This document shows, piece by piece, positions 43,641-53,486 of a stretch of DNA of 64,000 nucleotides (the stretch's first letter is position 1; every line of letters starts with the position of its first letter). This DNA comes from Parasedimentitalea denitrificans (GTDB taxonomy: Bacteria > Pseudomonadota > Alphaproteobacteria > Rhodobacterales > Rhodobacteraceae). A program made the translations under genes and the position numbers. Under the pieces are notes generated by a model. That model was not told the origin of the DNA. It did no database searches and saw only the letters and a list, made by a program, of their open reading frames with translations. The stretch is from positions 1-64,000 of the forward strand of contig NZ_QHLQ01000009.1 of the NCBI RefSeq assembly GCF_011813015.1. The letters run 5' to 3'.

Positions 43641-46373
43641 TTACTCTTCTGACTTGGCCTTTTTAGCTGGAGCCTTTTTCTTGGCCGGAGCCTTCTTGGC
43701 GGCGGGTTTCTTTTTGGCAGCCGCCTTTTTCTTGGGGGCGGCTTTCTTTTTGGCGGGCTTTTTGCCTGCCTTTTCCGTGAGCAGTTGAACGGCCATTTCC
43801 ATGGTCACGTCCTTGGCTTCGACGTCCTTGGGCAGGGTCGCGTTGACCTTTTCCCATTTGACGTAGGGGCCGTAGCGACCATCCATGATATTGACGGCGC
43901 CGCCGCCATCGGGATGCTCGCCTAGTTCCATGAGCGCTTTGGCTGCGGCACGGCGGCCACGGCCCGGGTTGGCGCGTTTTTCGGCCAGCATTTCCATCGC
44001 GTGGTTCATGCCGATTTCAAACACGTCCAGCGTATTCTTGAGGTTCACGTAGACCGGTTTTTCCTCATCTGCCAGTTGGTGCATGATGTAGGGGCCAAAG
44101 CGACCTAGGTTAGAGGCAACCACGCCGCCTTCGGGGTGTTGGCCGATTTCGCGTGGCAGGGTCAGCAGGGTGACAGCCTGTTCCAGTGTTACCTCATTCG
44201 GGCCCCAGCCGGGGAGGAATTCTCTGCCCTGTTTGGGCAGCGAGGAGCGTGGCGGTTTCTTGTTTTCAGGGGTAGCTTCGCCGCGCTGAACGTAGGGGCC
44301 AAAGCGGCCTGACTTCAGGTGGATCTCGTCGCCCGCGTCTTCGCCCAAAATCTTTTCATAGCCTTCTGCGCCCTCACCGGAGATGGGGCGGGTATAGTTA
44401 CACTCGGGGTAGTTGCCGCAGCCGACAAAGCCGCCGGTGCGCGAGGATTTCAGGTGCAATTGGCCCAGACCACATTTGGGACAGGCGCGTGGGTCGGTGC
44501 CGTCTTCGCGTGGCGGATACAGCTGTGGGGCCAGAGCGTCGTCGAGAACGTCCAGCACCTCAGAGATACGCAGGTCCGAAGTTTCAGAAATGGCAGCCGA
44601 GAAATCGCGCCAGAAGCTGGCCAGCAAGTCCTTGTAGTCGCCGTTGCCTGCGCTGACCTCATCCAGCTGGTTTTCCAGATCGGCGGTAAAGTTGTAGCCG
44701 ACGTAGTTCCGGAAGAAGTTGAGGAGGAAGATGGTAACGATGCGGCCCTTGTCTTCGGGGTGCAGGCGGTTTTGTTCCTTGCGGACGTATTCGCGATCTT
44801 GAATCGTGGTGATGACGCTGGCGTAGGTCGAGGGGCGGCCGATGCCCAGCTCTTCCATCTTTTTGACCAGTGTCGCCTCGGTATAACGGGGCGGTGGTGC
44901 AGTGTGGTGTTGCAGCGCCAGCACCGATTCATTCTGGGACAGCAGGGCCGAGCCGTTGCTGCGCAGATCACCCCTCTTAGATGGTTGAGACCCGTCTTTG
45001 GCGGCCTTGTCGAACTGAGGTGTCAGCGATGCATCGGAAAACTTGGTTGGCTCACCCTGCATGACCTGTGGCAGGCGCTTGTCGTCGTCATCTTGGACTA
45101 CGTCATCACGGCCTTCCTCGTAGACGCGCATAAAGCCGTCGAACAAGACGACCTGACCGGTGGCGCGCAGCATCACCTGTTTGTCGTCTGAGCCGATATC
45201 GACTGTGGTGCGTTCCATCTTGGCGCTGGCCATCTGGCAGGCCAGGGTACGCTTCCAGATCAGATCATAAAGCTTGCGCTGGTCTTCTTCGGTTGCTTTG
45301 AGGTTGGCGACATCGCGGCTCATATCCGTTGGGCGGATACATTCGTGGGCTTCCTGCGCGTTCTTGGCCTTGTTCTTGTAGACCCGTGGGCTGCTGGGGA
45401 CATAGTTGCCGCCGTAGCGTTTGTCGATTTCGGCGCGCGCCTCGGTCACGGCTTCGGGGGCCATGTCGATGCCATCGGTACGCATATAAGTAATGTAGCC
45501 GGCCTCATACAGTCGTTGGGCGGTGCTCATGCATTGCTTGGCGCCCATGCCGAATTTACGGCTGGCTTCCTGCTGCAGGGTAGAGGTCATGAAGGGCGCA
45601 GAAGGGTTTCGCGCCGCGGGTTTAGCCTCGACCGACTGGACCGAGAGTGCGCGGCTGGCGACGGCCTGTACGGCCATTTCGGCAGCGGTGGAATTGGCGA
45701 GGCTGAACTTGTCCAGCTTGTCGCCGCCTAGAACTGTCAGGCGGGCCTCTAGGTCTTGGCCGCGCGGGGTGGTCAGCAGGGCGCGGACGGACCAGTATTC
45801 TTGCGGATTAAACGCCTCGATCTCCAGCTCGCGCTCCACAATCAGGCGCAGGCAGACAGATTGCACGCGTCCAGCGGACCGAGCGCCGGGCAGTTTGCGC
45901 CACAGAACCGGCGACAGGTTAAAGCCCACCAGATAGTCCAGCGCGCGGCGGGCCAGATAGGCCTCGACCAGCGGCATGTCGACCTGACGTGGGTTGGCCA
46001 TTGCCTCGAGCACGGCCTCTTTGGTGATGGCGTTAAAGGTGACGCGGCTGACTGGCGTGTCCTTTTTAATGGAGCGACGTTTGGTCAGGGCCTCTTGCAG
46101 GTGCCAGCTAATCGCTTCTCCCTCGCGGTCGGGGTCGGTCGCGAGGATCAGTGCGTTGTCTTCTTTCAGAGCGTCGGCGATGGCTTTGACATGTTTGCGG
46201 CTGTCGTTTCCGACTTCCCATTTCATGTCGAATTCATTGTCCGTATCGACTGACCCATTCTTAGGCGGAAGGTCGCGCACGTGGCCGTAAGACGCCAAAA
46301 CTGTGTAGTCCGAGCCAAGATACTTATTGATCGTTTTGGCTTTGGCTGGCGATTCTACAACAACTACGGGCAT
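43641..46373 (-). CDS. topA: DNA topoisomerase I
   Basis: A 910-aa type IA topoisomerase relaxing negative supercoils. The Toprim domain has VVVESPAKAKTINKYLG at the start and ATDPDREGEAISWHL (about 79-93). The active Tyr lies in YITYMRTDG near 298. One four-Cys zinc motif is CPKCGLGQLHLK...CGNYPEC (about 608-640), followed by repeated GRFGPYV units. The last 45 residues are a Lys/Ala/Pro tail that probably binds DNA, as in other alphaproteobacteria. Confidence 0.96.
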   Translation of the reverse strand: MPVVVVESPAKAKTINKYLGSDYTVLASYGHVRDLPPKNGSVDTDNEFDMKWEVGNDSRKHVKAIADALKEDNALILATDPDREGEAISWHLQEALTKRRSIKKDTPVSRVTFNAITKEAVLEAMANPRQVDMPLVEAYLARRALDYLVGFNLSPVLWRKLPGARSAGRVQSVCLRLIVERELEIEAFNPQEYWSVRALLTTPRGQDLEARLTVLGGDKLDKFSLANSTAAEMAVQAVASRALSVQSVEAKPAARNPSAPFMTSTLQQEASRKFGMGAKQCMSTAQRLYEAGYITYMRTDGIDMAPEAVTEARAEIDKRYGGNYVPSSPRVYKNKAKNAQEAHECIRPTDMSRDVANLKATEEDQRKLYDLIWKRTLACQMASAKMERTTVDIGSDDKQVMLRATGQVVLFDGFMRVYEEGRDDVVQDDDDKRLPQVMQGEPTKFSDASLTPQFDKAAKDGSQPSKRGDLRSNGSALLSQNESVLALQHHTAPPPRYTEATLVKKMEELGIGRPSTYASVITTIQDREYVRKEQNRLHPEDKGRIVTIFLLNFFRNYVGYNFTADLENQLDEVSAGNGDYKDLLASFWRDFSAAISETSDLRISEVLDVLDDALAPQLYPPREDGTDPRACPKCGLGQLHLKSSRTGGFVGCGNYPECNYTRPISGEGAEGYEKILGEDAGDEIHLKSGRFGPYVQRGEATPENKKPPRSSLPKQGREFLPGWGPNEVTLEQAVTLLTLPREIGQHPEGGVVASNLGRFGPYIMHQLADEEKPVYVNLKNTLDVFEIGMNHAMEMLAEKRANPGRGRRAAAKALMELGEHPDGGGAVNIMDGRYGPYVKWEKVNATLPKDVEAKDVTMEMAVQLLTEKAGKKPAKKKAAPKKKAAAKKKPAAKKAPAKKKAPAKKAKSEE

Positions 46374-46509
46374 TTAGGTCTAACCTCATGGGACGGATAC
46401 GGCACGTTCTATGGCCGGGCAAGATGTGGGGCGCAAGAGGGGATTGTCAATCATTCAGTTTTGGGGCCAAGTTTGCCACAAAAATTTACGATAGAAATTG
46501 GGGACTGAG

Positions 46510-47004
46510 ATGAAGCTGGGATTGGTATTGGCAGCTGTATTGGTGGCTGTGCCACTAGCTGCGCAGGAAATGAGCAAATCCAAAAAAGGTGGGGCTAAAG
46601 TACTTGAGAAGCATCAGGCTGTGCCTGCGTGGTATGAGCCTGAGCGCGGAACACCAGAGCGAAAAGCATTGATGAACGCGCTACGGCCGCTGGCTGAAGC
46701 CGATTTGGGTGATCCGGTAGAATTCGTTGTTCATGATTTAAGAGTGTCGGGTGATCGGGCGTTTGCGTCGGTGCAGCCGCAGCGCCCCGGTGGCAGGGAA
46801 ATCGATCTTGAAAAGACGCCGGGATACATTCGCGGCGATTTTTCCTACGACATGATGGATGGCACACATATGCAGGCATTGTACGTGCGGTCGGGTGATA
46901 CTTGGGTGGTGATGGAGCATTCCATTGGTGCCATGGATGTCTGGTATGCCGGGGAGCCGTTCTGTAGCAGTTGGGGCCCGGTGATCGCCGAGTTCTGTTA
47001 CTGA
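46510..47004 (+). CDS. Exported protein of unknown function
   Basis: A 164-aa protein with signal peptide (1-19, ending PLAAQ). After a basic segment (SKSKKGGAKVLEKH) a compact domain follows with RKALMNALRPLAEADLG (about 50-66), VEFVVHDLRVSGDRAFASVQ and WVVMEHSIGAMDVWYAG. It ends with two cysteines (PFCSSW, EFCY) likely to be disulphide-bonded. No named family recognised, although the repeated alpha-beta pattern recalls NTF2-like or inhibitor-like periplasmic folds. It overlaps the convergent dprA by seven bases. Confidence 0.8.
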   Translation: MKLGLVLAAVLVAVPLAAQEMSKSKKGGAKVLEKHQAVPAWYEPERGTPERKALMNALRPLAEADLGDPVEFVVHDLRVSGDRAFASVQPQRPGGREIDLEKTPGYIRGDFSYDMMDGTHMQALYVRSGDTWVVMEHSIGAMDVWYAGEPFCSSWGPVIAEFCY

Positions 47005-48146
47005 CGGCGCCCGCGTGACAGCATGCCGCCGGGCTGACGGATGATTTCGTCTTCCAGCTCCAATTCGGTCAAAGCAGAAGAGACCTGTTGCGCTGGAGCG
47101 GCCAAGTCACGGATCAGTAGATCCTCGGCTGTGGGAGAGGGGCCGAGGCGCGACAGGATTTCCTGGTGAAGCGCGGCCGTCTCACGCAGGCTGCGCCGTT
47201 GTGGCTGAGTTGGCAGGTCGTCCAGTTGTAGTTGCTGCTGCACGCGACGTGGGCGTGCGGGGAGGGCGGCGATGACGTCTTCGGCATTGCGGACCAATTG
47301 TGCACCGTCGCGGATCAGCATGTTGCAGCCACTGGCGCGGGCGTCAAAGGGGTGACCGGGAACAGCCAGAACCTCTCGCCCTTGATCCAATGCATCGCGG
47401 GCGGTTATCAGACTGCCGGATTTTGCGGCTGCCTCGACCACGACAACTGCGCTGGCCAGACCTGAGATGATCCGGTTTCGAGAGGGGAAATGTCGGGCTT
47501 GTGGTTTCAGGCCCATGGGTTGTTCAGAAAGCAGAAGGCCCTGCTGCGCAATGTCTTTGCCCAAGTTGGTGTTTTCCGTCGGGTAGATCACATCTACTCC
47601 ACCTGCCATGACAGCGATGGTACCACTGTTTAAAGACGCTAGATGGGCGGCGGTATCGATGCCACGGGCCAGCCCAGAAACAACTGTATATCCTTGGTCC
47701 CCAAGTTCGTGTGCCAAGGCGCGTGCCATTCGAATGCCCAGCGATGACGCGTTGCGGGCGCCAACCAAAGCGACAATGGGTGTTTGCAGTATCTTTGGGT
47801 CGCCCAAGGCCCACAGAAGGGGCGGCGCGTCTTTTAAGCTGGAAAGCTGGGACGGGTAATCGACGTCGCCAAGGCACAAAAGTCGCGCTTTGACGACTTT
47901 TGCGGCCTTGATTTCGGCGTCTATCACAGGTGCTGGGCATATTTTATACCCGTCTACTCCTGCGTCGCGTGCCATTTTGGGCAACGCATCCAGCGCGTTC
48001 TGCGCTGAACCATACTCGGCGATCAGGCGGTGAAAGGTCACCGAACCAACCCTGCGAGAACGCAGCAGACGAAGCCAGGAAAACTGATTATCTTCCGTGG
48101 TGGGTGGGAGTGGGGGGTGAGTGGAAGAAGTGTATTCTTCGGTCAT
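46998..48146 (-). CDS. dprA: DNA processing protein DprA
   Basis: A 382-aa protein that loads RecA on incoming single-stranded DNA in transformation. The Rossmann-like core has VGARNASSLGIRMARALAH (about 131-149), GLARGIDTAAHLASL, FPSRNRIISGLA and GSLITARDALDQGREVLAVP (in two parts). A C-terminal winged helix is also present. GCGGAG lies about six bases before the ATG. Related marine bacteria also donate and receive DNA by gene transfer agents, in which DprA takes part. Confidence 0.94.
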   Translation of the reverse strand: MTEEYTSSTHPPLPPTTEDNQFSWLRLLRSRRVGSVTFHRLIAEYGSAQNALDALPKMARDAGVDGYKICPAPVIDAEIKAAKVVKARLLCLGDVDYPSQLSSLKDAPPLLWALGDPKILQTPIVALVGARNASSLGIRMARALAHELGDQGYTVVSGLARGIDTAAHLASLNSGTIAVMAGGVDVIYPTENTNLGKDIAQQGLLLSEQPMGLKPQARHFPSRNRIISGLASAVVVVEAAAKSGSLITARDALDQGREVLAVPGHPFDARASGCNMLIRDGAQLVRNAEDVIAALPARPRRVQQQLQLDDLPTQPQRRSLRETAALHQEILSRLGPSPTAEDLLIRDLAAPAQQVSSALTELELEDEIIRQPGGMLSRGRRQ

Positions 48147-48347
48147 CCTCTGCTCCGCCTGCTTGCAAGAATATGTTTAACGCGAAGCCGGTTAACAGAT
48201 AGTGAACGTGGGGCTATTTTCAGAAGATTTCCCAAAAACTATTCAAAGCCCGAAAATCCAAAGAGAAATTGGCTGTCGCAGGGCAAATGGCGGCGCTGCG
48301 ACAGTATTTTTTGCGTAGGTTTTCCGCTTTTCGTTGAGGGACTTGCC
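48147..48347. other. Intergenic region dprA/tldD
   Basis: 201 bases upstream of dprA and downstream of tldD. No hairpin with a clear T tract and no gene seen. Confidence 0.5.
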
Positions 48348-49769
48348 TTATGCGGCGGCTCCGCCAACGGTCAGCCCATCCATTAGCACGGTTGGTTGGC
48401 CAACACCGACAGGCACCCATTGTCCAGCCTTGCCACAGTTGCCCATTCCGGGGTCCAGTGACATGTCGTTACCTAATGCGCGAATTTGGTGGAGGGCCGT
48501 AGCGCCGTCACCTATTAATGTCGCGCCTTTTACCGGAGCGCCTACTTTGCCGTTCACGACGCGGTAGGCCTCGGTGCAGGAGAACACGAACTTGCCATTT
48601 GTAATGTCGACCTGACCGCCGCCAAAGCCAACTGCCCAAATGCCGTCCTTTATGTCTGCAACCAGATCCGCGGGATCTGCGTTGCCGCCTGTCATATATG
48701 TATTGGTCATCCGTGGCATTGGCGCATGGGCATAGCTTTGGCGGCGTCCATTGCCGGTCGGGTTGACGCCCATCAGACGGGCATTTTGGCGATCCTGCAT
48801 ATAGCCAACAAGAATGCCGTCTTCGATCAGCGTTGTGGCTTGGGACGGGGTGCCTTCGTCGTCGATGGTGATAGAGCCACGGCGGTCAGGTATCGTTCCG
48901 TCATCTAGTACTGTGACACCTTTGGCGGCGATGCGCTGGCCCATCAGGCCTGCAAAGGCGGAGCTGCCCTTGCGGTTGAAATCACCTTCAAGGCCGTGCC
49001 CGATGGCTTCGTGCAGCAGAATGCCGGGCCAACCCGGCCCAAGCGCCACTTCCATGACACCGGCTGGTGTGGGCACCGCATCTAGGTTGACCAAGGCAAT
49101 TCGCAGGGCTTCGCGGGCTTTGGCTTGCCAGTCAGCCGGATTCACAAGGCCATCCAGACCAACGCGACCTCCGCCACCGGCCGATCCGCTTTCGCGGCGG
49201 CCGTCTTGTTCGACAATCACTGAAACGTTCAGCCGGGTCATGGGGCGGACATCGCGCACCAACACTCCGTCGGCGCGCAGGATTTCCACCTCTTGCAAGG
49301 AAGCTGCCAGAACTGCCGAAACCTGCACCACTCTTTGATCCAGATCACGCGCAAAGGCGTCGATCTCGCGCAGGGTCTCGATTTTGACTGCAAACGGCAT
49401 AGCGCCGATGGGGTCTTCGTCTGTGTATAGCTTGCGGTTGGTGGCACTGGGTGCATCCGCCAGTGTGCCGCCGCCATCGCCGACAGCCAGACGCGCAGTC
49501 TCAGAGGCGCGTTTCAACGCGGCCATGGAAACGTCGGTTGAGTGTGCATAACCGGCGACTTCGCCGTTGATGGCGCGCAGGCCAAAGCCTTCGGAGGCAT
49601 CGTAGCTGGCACTGCGGAGGCGGCCATCGTCAAAAACCAGTGCTTCAGACTTGCGGCGCTCGGCGAATATCTCGCCATCGTCGGCGCCAGAGAGGGCAGA
49701 TCGCAACACATTTAACGCGTCATCTGCGGGTAGGGCGGTCTCAAAAGGTCGAAAGGCAGCGTTTTCCAT
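48348..49769 (-). CDS. tldD: Metalloprotease TldD
   Basis: A 473-aa TldD/PmbA-family protease that with TldE degrades or matures peptides. The zinc site HEAIGH is at 253-258 (His253, Glu254, His258), in PGWPGILLHEAIGHGLEGDF. The conserved C-terminal segment has FGGGQVDITNGKFVFSC. Length is typical. The start has GAGG eight bases upstream. A perfect FNR-type box begins about 20 bases upstream of the start codon. coxB/ctaC is divergent. Confidence 0.94.
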   Translation of the reverse strand: MENAAFRPFETALPADDALNVLRSALSGADDGEIFAERRKSEALVFDDGRLRSASYDASEGFGLRAINGEVAGYAHSTDVSMAALKRASETARLAVGDGGGTLADAPSATNRKLYTDEDPIGAMPFAVKIETLREIDAFARDLDQRVVQVSAVLAASLQEVEILRADGVLVRDVRPMTRLNVSVIVEQDGRRESGSAGGGGRVGLDGLVNPADWQAKAREALRIALVNLDAVPTPAGVMEVALGPGWPGILLHEAIGHGLEGDFNRKGSSAFAGLMGQRIAAKGVTVLDDGTIPDRRGSITIDDEGTPSQATTLIEDGILVGYMQDRQNARLMGVNPTGNGRRQSYAHAPMPRMTNTYMTGGNADPADLVADIKDGIWAVGFGGGQVDITNGKFVFSCTEAYRVVNGKVGAPVKGATLIGDGATALHQIRALGNDMSLDPGMGNCGKAGQWVPVGVGQPTVLMDGLTVGGAAA

Positions 49770-49788
49770 GGTGATGACCTCATTTTTT

Positions 49789-49802
49789 TTGATCTAAATC
49801 AA
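49789..49802. promoter_or_regulatory. Perfect FNR/FnrL box between tldD and ctaC
   Basis: TTGAT-CTAA-ATCAA, an exact match to the FNR consensus TTGAT-N4-ATCAA. Its centre is 26 bases from the tldD start codon and 171 bases from the ctaC start. FNR-type proteins are oxygen-sensitive regulators; a site here fits oxygen control of the cytochrome oxidase genes. Confidence 0.75.
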
Positions 49803-49966
49803 GAAAGCGCCCATTTGACGCAAGCATAACTCTTTATCTGTTGCTTGGAATATGATTTCTACCGTCAACAAAGACAACGGGGCCGATGCGTTTTTTGGAA
49901 TCAATAGATTCTTTGTTGAATGTGGCGGCGCGACGAACAACGCGATCAAATGATCAGGACATACAT

Positions 49967-50806
49967 ATGAAGAACGCTTTTAAGCTTGCGGGCCTTTTTG
50001 CAGGCCTAACCAGTCTGCCAGCTATGGCTCAGGACGGTCTGGAATCCATTGGTAAACCCGTACCGGGGGGGCTGAACTTCCAACCCGCAGCGACTGAGCT
50101 CGCACGGGGCATGCAATCACTGGATCTGCTGATCCTGATCATCATTACCGTGGTCTGTGTGTTTGTTGGCGGCCTTCTGCTGTATGTGATTCTTCGCTTT
50201 AACCGGCGTGCAAACCCCACTCCGGCTACCTTTACACATCACACATCTATCGAGATTGCCTGGACCTTGGTGCCGATTTTGATTCTGGTGCTGATTGGTT
50301 CGTTCTCGCTGCCGCAGCTGTTCAATCAGCAAGAAATTCCAAAGGCAGACATCACTATCAAAGTGACCGGATACCAGTGGTACTGGGGTTACGAATATGT
50401 TGACCACGAGTTCGGCTTTGAAAGCTTCATGCTGCCCAAGGAAGAGCTGGAAGAAAACGGCTATGCTGCTGATGAATACCTGCTGGCGACCGACACAGCT
50501 GTGGTCGTGCCTGTTGGCAAGACTATTGTAATGCAGGTGACCGGTGCTGACGTGATCCATTCGTGGGCGATGCCTGCCTTTGCGGTTAAGCAAGATGGCG
50601 TTCCAGGTCGTCTGGCTGAGCTATGGTTCAACGCAGACAAAGAAGGCGTGTACTTTGGTCAGTGTTCTGAGCTGTGTGGTAAGGACCACGCCTATATGCC
50701 GATCACTGTGAAAGTGGTTAGCCAAGAGGTTTATGACGAGTGGCTGAAAGGCGCGATCGAAGAATATGCCGGCCTGCCGCAGAGCTTTCAGGTTGCATCG
50801 AACTGA
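49967..50806 (+). CDS. ctaC: Cytochrome c oxidase subunit II
   Basis: A 279-aa subunit of aa3 oxidase. Signal peptide (1-20, ending AMAQD), two transmembrane helices (about 48-70 and 89-110), and a periplasmic cupredoxin domain follow. The CuA ligands are in [15 protein letters not shown] (about 230-244), with a further His in [11 protein letters not shown]. It accepts electrons from cytochrome c. The ATG at 49967 has AGGAC upstream; the ORF to 49886 is not supported. The subunit I gene is not in the window. Confidence 0.96.
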   Translation: MKNAFKLAGLFAGLTSLPAMAQDGLESIGKPVPGGLNFQPAATELARGMQSLDLLILIIITVVCVFVGGLLLYVILRFNRRANPTPATFTHHTSIEIAWTLVPILILVLIGSFSLPQLFNQQEIPKADITIKVTGYQWYWGYEYVDHEFGFESFMLPKEELEENGYAADEYLLATDTAVVVPVGKTIVMQVTGADVIHSWAMPAFAVKQDGVPGRLAELWFNADKEGVYFGQCSELCGKDHAYMPITVKVVSQEVYDEWLKGAIEEYAGLPQSFQVASN

Positions 50807-50848
50807 TCACCTGTGACGGGCGAGGACGCCCAGAACTCAAAAAAACCA

Positions 50849-50878
50849 GTCAGGGCGCGCTATGATCCGCGCCTTGAC
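50849..50878. terminator. Hairpin between ctaC and ctaB
   Basis: An eleven-base stem GTCAGGGCGCG / CGCGCCTTGAC with one G-T pair and an eight-base loop. It is preceded by seven A and followed by TTACTTCT. It could partly terminate after ctaC. Confidence 0.6.
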
Positions 50879-50940
50879 TTACTTCTAAACGGTTCTGGTT
50901 TGCGTGTCTGTTGCGCGACCAGAAAGCAAATGGACCAAAC

Positions 50941-51882
50941 ATGACCGACGCAAGCATTCAGGCCAGCACACTCCGCGAGGATGAAGCCAGCTTTGGTGAC
51001 TATTTTGCCCTGCTAAAGCCACGGGTGATGTCACTTGTGGTTTTCACTGCGCTGGTCGGCCTGCTGGCTGCGCCGGTGACAGTGCACCCTGTTATTGGCT
51101 TTTGCGCAATTCTGTTTATTGCCATTGGCGGCGGTGCCTCAGGTGCGCTGAATATGTGGTGGGATGCCGATATCGATATGGTGATGAAACGCACCAAGGG
51201 TCGTCCGATTCCTGCTGGAAAGGTTGAGCCAGGCGAAGCGATGAGCCTGGGACTGGCTTTGTCGGGCATGTCTGTGATCATGCTGGCGCTGGCGACCAAT
51301 GTAATGGCTGGGGCATTCCTTGCCTTCACAATCTTCTTTTACGTCGTTGTCTACACCATGTGGCTAAAACGGGCGACGCCTCAGAACATCGTGATCGGTG
51401 GTGCTGCAGGTGCGTTCCCGCCAGTGATTGGCTGGATTGCTGCGACCGGGACCATGTCTGTCGAGCCTTGGCTGATGTTTGCCCTGACGTTCATGTGGAC
51501 ACCGCCGCACTTCTGGGCCTTGGCCCTGTTTATGCGCAACGACTACGACGATGCGGGCGTGCCGATGTTGACCGTGACCCACGGTCGCCGCGCCACCCGT
51601 GTGCATATCCTTGTTTACACTATCCTGCTGGCACTGCTGGCAGTTGGAACTGCGTTCTCGGGCATTGGCGGGCCGATCTATCTGGCCGTGGCAGTAGTGA
51701 TGAACGCATTGTTCCTGCTGGGCGCCTTGAAGATCTGGCGCCGTGATGAGGAAGATTCCGAGCAGGATAACTTTAAGGCAGAACGCAGCTTCTTTAAGCT
51801 GTCGCTGCTGTACCTGTTCCTGCATTTCGGGGCCATTCTGACCGAGGCCCTGTTGAAACCTTTTGGACTGGGAGGCTGGTAA
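50941..51882 (+). CDS. ctaB: Protoheme IX farnesyltransferase
   Basis: A 313-aa UbiA-family membrane enzyme that farnesylates heme b to heme o for the oxidase. The Asp-rich motif NMWWDADIDMVMKRTKGRPI (about 79-98) binds the prenyl diphosphate. A second motif HFWALALFMRNDYDDAGVPM is in the next loop. About eight or nine membrane helices. ATG 50941 is chosen; the ORF from 50911 adds an unlikely leader. Confidence 0.96.
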   Translation: MTDASIQASTLREDEASFGDYFALLKPRVMSLVVFTALVGLLAAPVTVHPVIGFCAILFIAIGGGASGALNMWWDADIDMVMKRTKGRPIPAGKVEPGEAMSLGLALSGMSVIMLALATNVMAGAFLAFTIFFYVVVYTMWLKRATPQNIVIGGAAGAFPPVIGWIAATGTMSVEPWLMFALTFMWTPPHFWALALFMRNDYDDAGVPMLTVTHGRRATRVHILVYTILLALLAVGTAFSGIGGPIYLAVAVVMNALFLLGALKIWRRDEEDSEQDNFKAERSFFKLSLLYLFLHFGAILTEALLKPFGLGGW

Positions 51883-51883
51883 G

Positions 51884-52051
51884 ATGAGCTTCAAGCCGCA
51901 ACATGAACTGCATCAACGTCGGTTTGGCCGCAATATGGGCGTCGGCCTGTCATTGGCTGCCTTTGTAGTGCTGGTACTGGCGATGACCATCGTCAAGGTC
52001 ACGTCCGGTGACTTCAAATTCCCGCAGGCCCAGGCGGCAGAGCAAAACTGA
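51884..52051 (+). CDS. Small cytochrome oxidase assembly-locus protein (CoxF-like)
   Basis: A 55-aa protein: a basic N-terminus (KPQHELHQRRFGRNMG), one transmembrane helix (about 20-40, VGLSLAAFVVLVLAMTIVKV) and a short periplasmic tail. Small proteins of this plan sit between ctaB and ctaG in Rhodobacter/Paracoccus oxidase operons and are annotated CoxF or left unnamed; their role is not firmly known. GGGAGG precedes the ATG and the stop overlaps ctaG (TGATG). Confidence 0.85.
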   Translation: MSFKPQHELHQRRFGRNMGVGLSLAAFVVLVLAMTIVKVTSGDFKFPQAQAAEQN

Positions 52052-52638
52052 TGGCGATGGATGCCCCACAGAAAACGGCAGCCAAACTGGTTGGTGTTGT
52101 TGTTGTCATGGGCGCGTTGGCCTGGGCATCAGTGCCGTTTTACGACTGGTTCTGCCGCGTTACCGGGTTTGGTGGCGTCACCGGCGTTGCCCTGACTGAT
52201 TCAGACACGGTGTTGGAGGAGACCATCACCGTGCGCTTTGACGGCTCCAAAGAACGCGACATGCCGTGGGAGTTTAAACCTGTAGTGCGTGAGATGGAAA
52301 TTAAGATCGGCGAGACCGGCCTTGCGTTCTATGAAGCCTACAACCCAACGGACAGACCGATCGCAGGACAGGCGTCCTATAACGTGACGCCATATTCTGC
52401 CGGTGCCTTCTTTGAGAAAATTGCTTGCTTCTGTTTTGAGGAGCAGGTTTTGGAACCAGGTGAGCGGGTTCAGATGCCCGTTACCTTCTTTGTCGACCCG
52501 GAAATCGTTGACGACCGGGACGGAAAATTTGTGCATACGATCACGCTGTCGTACACATTCTATGAAATCGATCTGCCCGAGGGTTATGCCGCCCTCGAAT
52601 CCGGTGAAAACACCGGGGCAGTAACAAACATGAACTAG
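52051..52638 (+). CDS. ctaG: Copper chaperone CtaG/Cox11 for CuB
   Basis: A 195-aa assembly protein anchored by one helix (about 12-30). The periplasmic domain has the copper-binding CFCFEEQVLEPGE (about 127-139) and VTPYSAGAFFEKIACF before it. MPVTFFVDPEI is also typical of Cox11. It inserts copper into the CuB site of subunit I. Its start overlaps the stop of the small upstream gene, and ctaE follows after 23 bases. Confidence 0.95.
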   Translation: MAMDAPQKTAAKLVGVVVVMGALAWASVPFYDWFCRVTGFGGVTGVALTDSDTVLEETITVRFDGSKERDMPWEFKPVVREMEIKIGETGLAFYEAYNPTDRPIAGQASYNVTPYSAGAFFEKIACFCFEEQVLEPGERVQMPVTFFVDPEIVDDRDGKFVHTITLSYTFYEIDLPEGYAALESGENTGAVTNMN

Positions 52639-52661
52639 GCCGGCAGGTGAGGGACACTTAA

Positions 52662-53474
52662 ATGGCGCACGCTAAAAATCACGACTATCATATTCTTCCA
52701 CCGTCAATCCTCCCGTTTTTGGGCGCGTTGTTCGGTTTTCTGATGCTGTTCGGCGCCGTGCTGTGGATGCACGGTATTACAGCATGGATGTTCTGGGGCG
52801 GCCTGCTGGGTGTGCTTTACACCATGTTCGCCTGGTGGTCCGAAGTGACCGTTGAGAGCAACATCGGCGACCACACCGCGGTTGTGCGGATTGGCCTGCG
52901 CTACGGCTTTATCCTGTTCGTCATGTCCGAAATCATGTTCTTCTTTGCTTGGTTCTGGTCGTTCTTCAAGCACGCGATCTATCCGATGCAGGACTATACC
53001 TACACAGTGTATTCTCAGCCGGATATCCACATCGTTGACCCACTGCACCTGCCGCTGATCAACACACTGATCCTGTTGCTGTCGGGCTGTGCTGTAACTT
53101 GGGCGCACCATGCGCTGGTTCACGGAAATGACCGCAAGGCACTGGTTCAGGGGCTGGCTATCGGTATCGCCTTCGGCGTTGCGTTTACTGCGCTGCAGGG
53201 CTTTGAATACTACGAAGTTCTGGCCCACGAAGGCTGGGAGTTTGGTGGCGATATCTTCTACTCGAACTTCTTCATGGCGACCGGCTTCCACGGTTTCCAC
53301 GTGCTGCTGGGTACTGTCTTCCTGATCGTGTGTCTGATCCGCGCTATGAAGGGTGCTTTTACTCCTGAGCAGCACGTCGGTTTTGAAACTGCTGCCTGGT
53401 ACTGGCACTTTGTTGATGTTGTTTGGCTGTTCCTGTTCTTCGCTGTGTACCTCTGGGGCACTGCCGGAATGTAA
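52662..53474 (+). CDS. ctaE: Cytochrome c oxidase subunit III
   Basis: A 270-aa integral membrane subunit with seven helices. Family blocks: [20 protein letters not shown] (about 77-96), [34 protein letters not shown] and the closing [20 protein letters not shown]. It stabilises the catalytic core and contributes to proton supply. The ribosome site is CAGGTGAGGG. It ends the core part of the oxidase operon. Confidence 0.96.
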   Translation: MAHAKNHDYHILPPSILPFLGALFGFLMLFGAVLWMHGITAWMFWGGLLGVLYTMFAWWSEVTVESNIGDHTAVVRIGLRYGFILFVMSEIMFFFAWFWSFFKHAIYPMQDYTYTVYSQPDIHIVDPLHLPLINTLILLLSGCAVTWAHHALVHGNDRKALVQGLAIGIAFGVAFTALQGFEYYEVLAHEGWEFGGDIFYSNFFMATGFHGFHVLLGTVFLIVCLIRAMKGAFTPEQHVGFETAAWYWHFVDVVWLFLFFAVYLWGTAGM

Positions 53475-53486
53475 TGGGTACATGTT

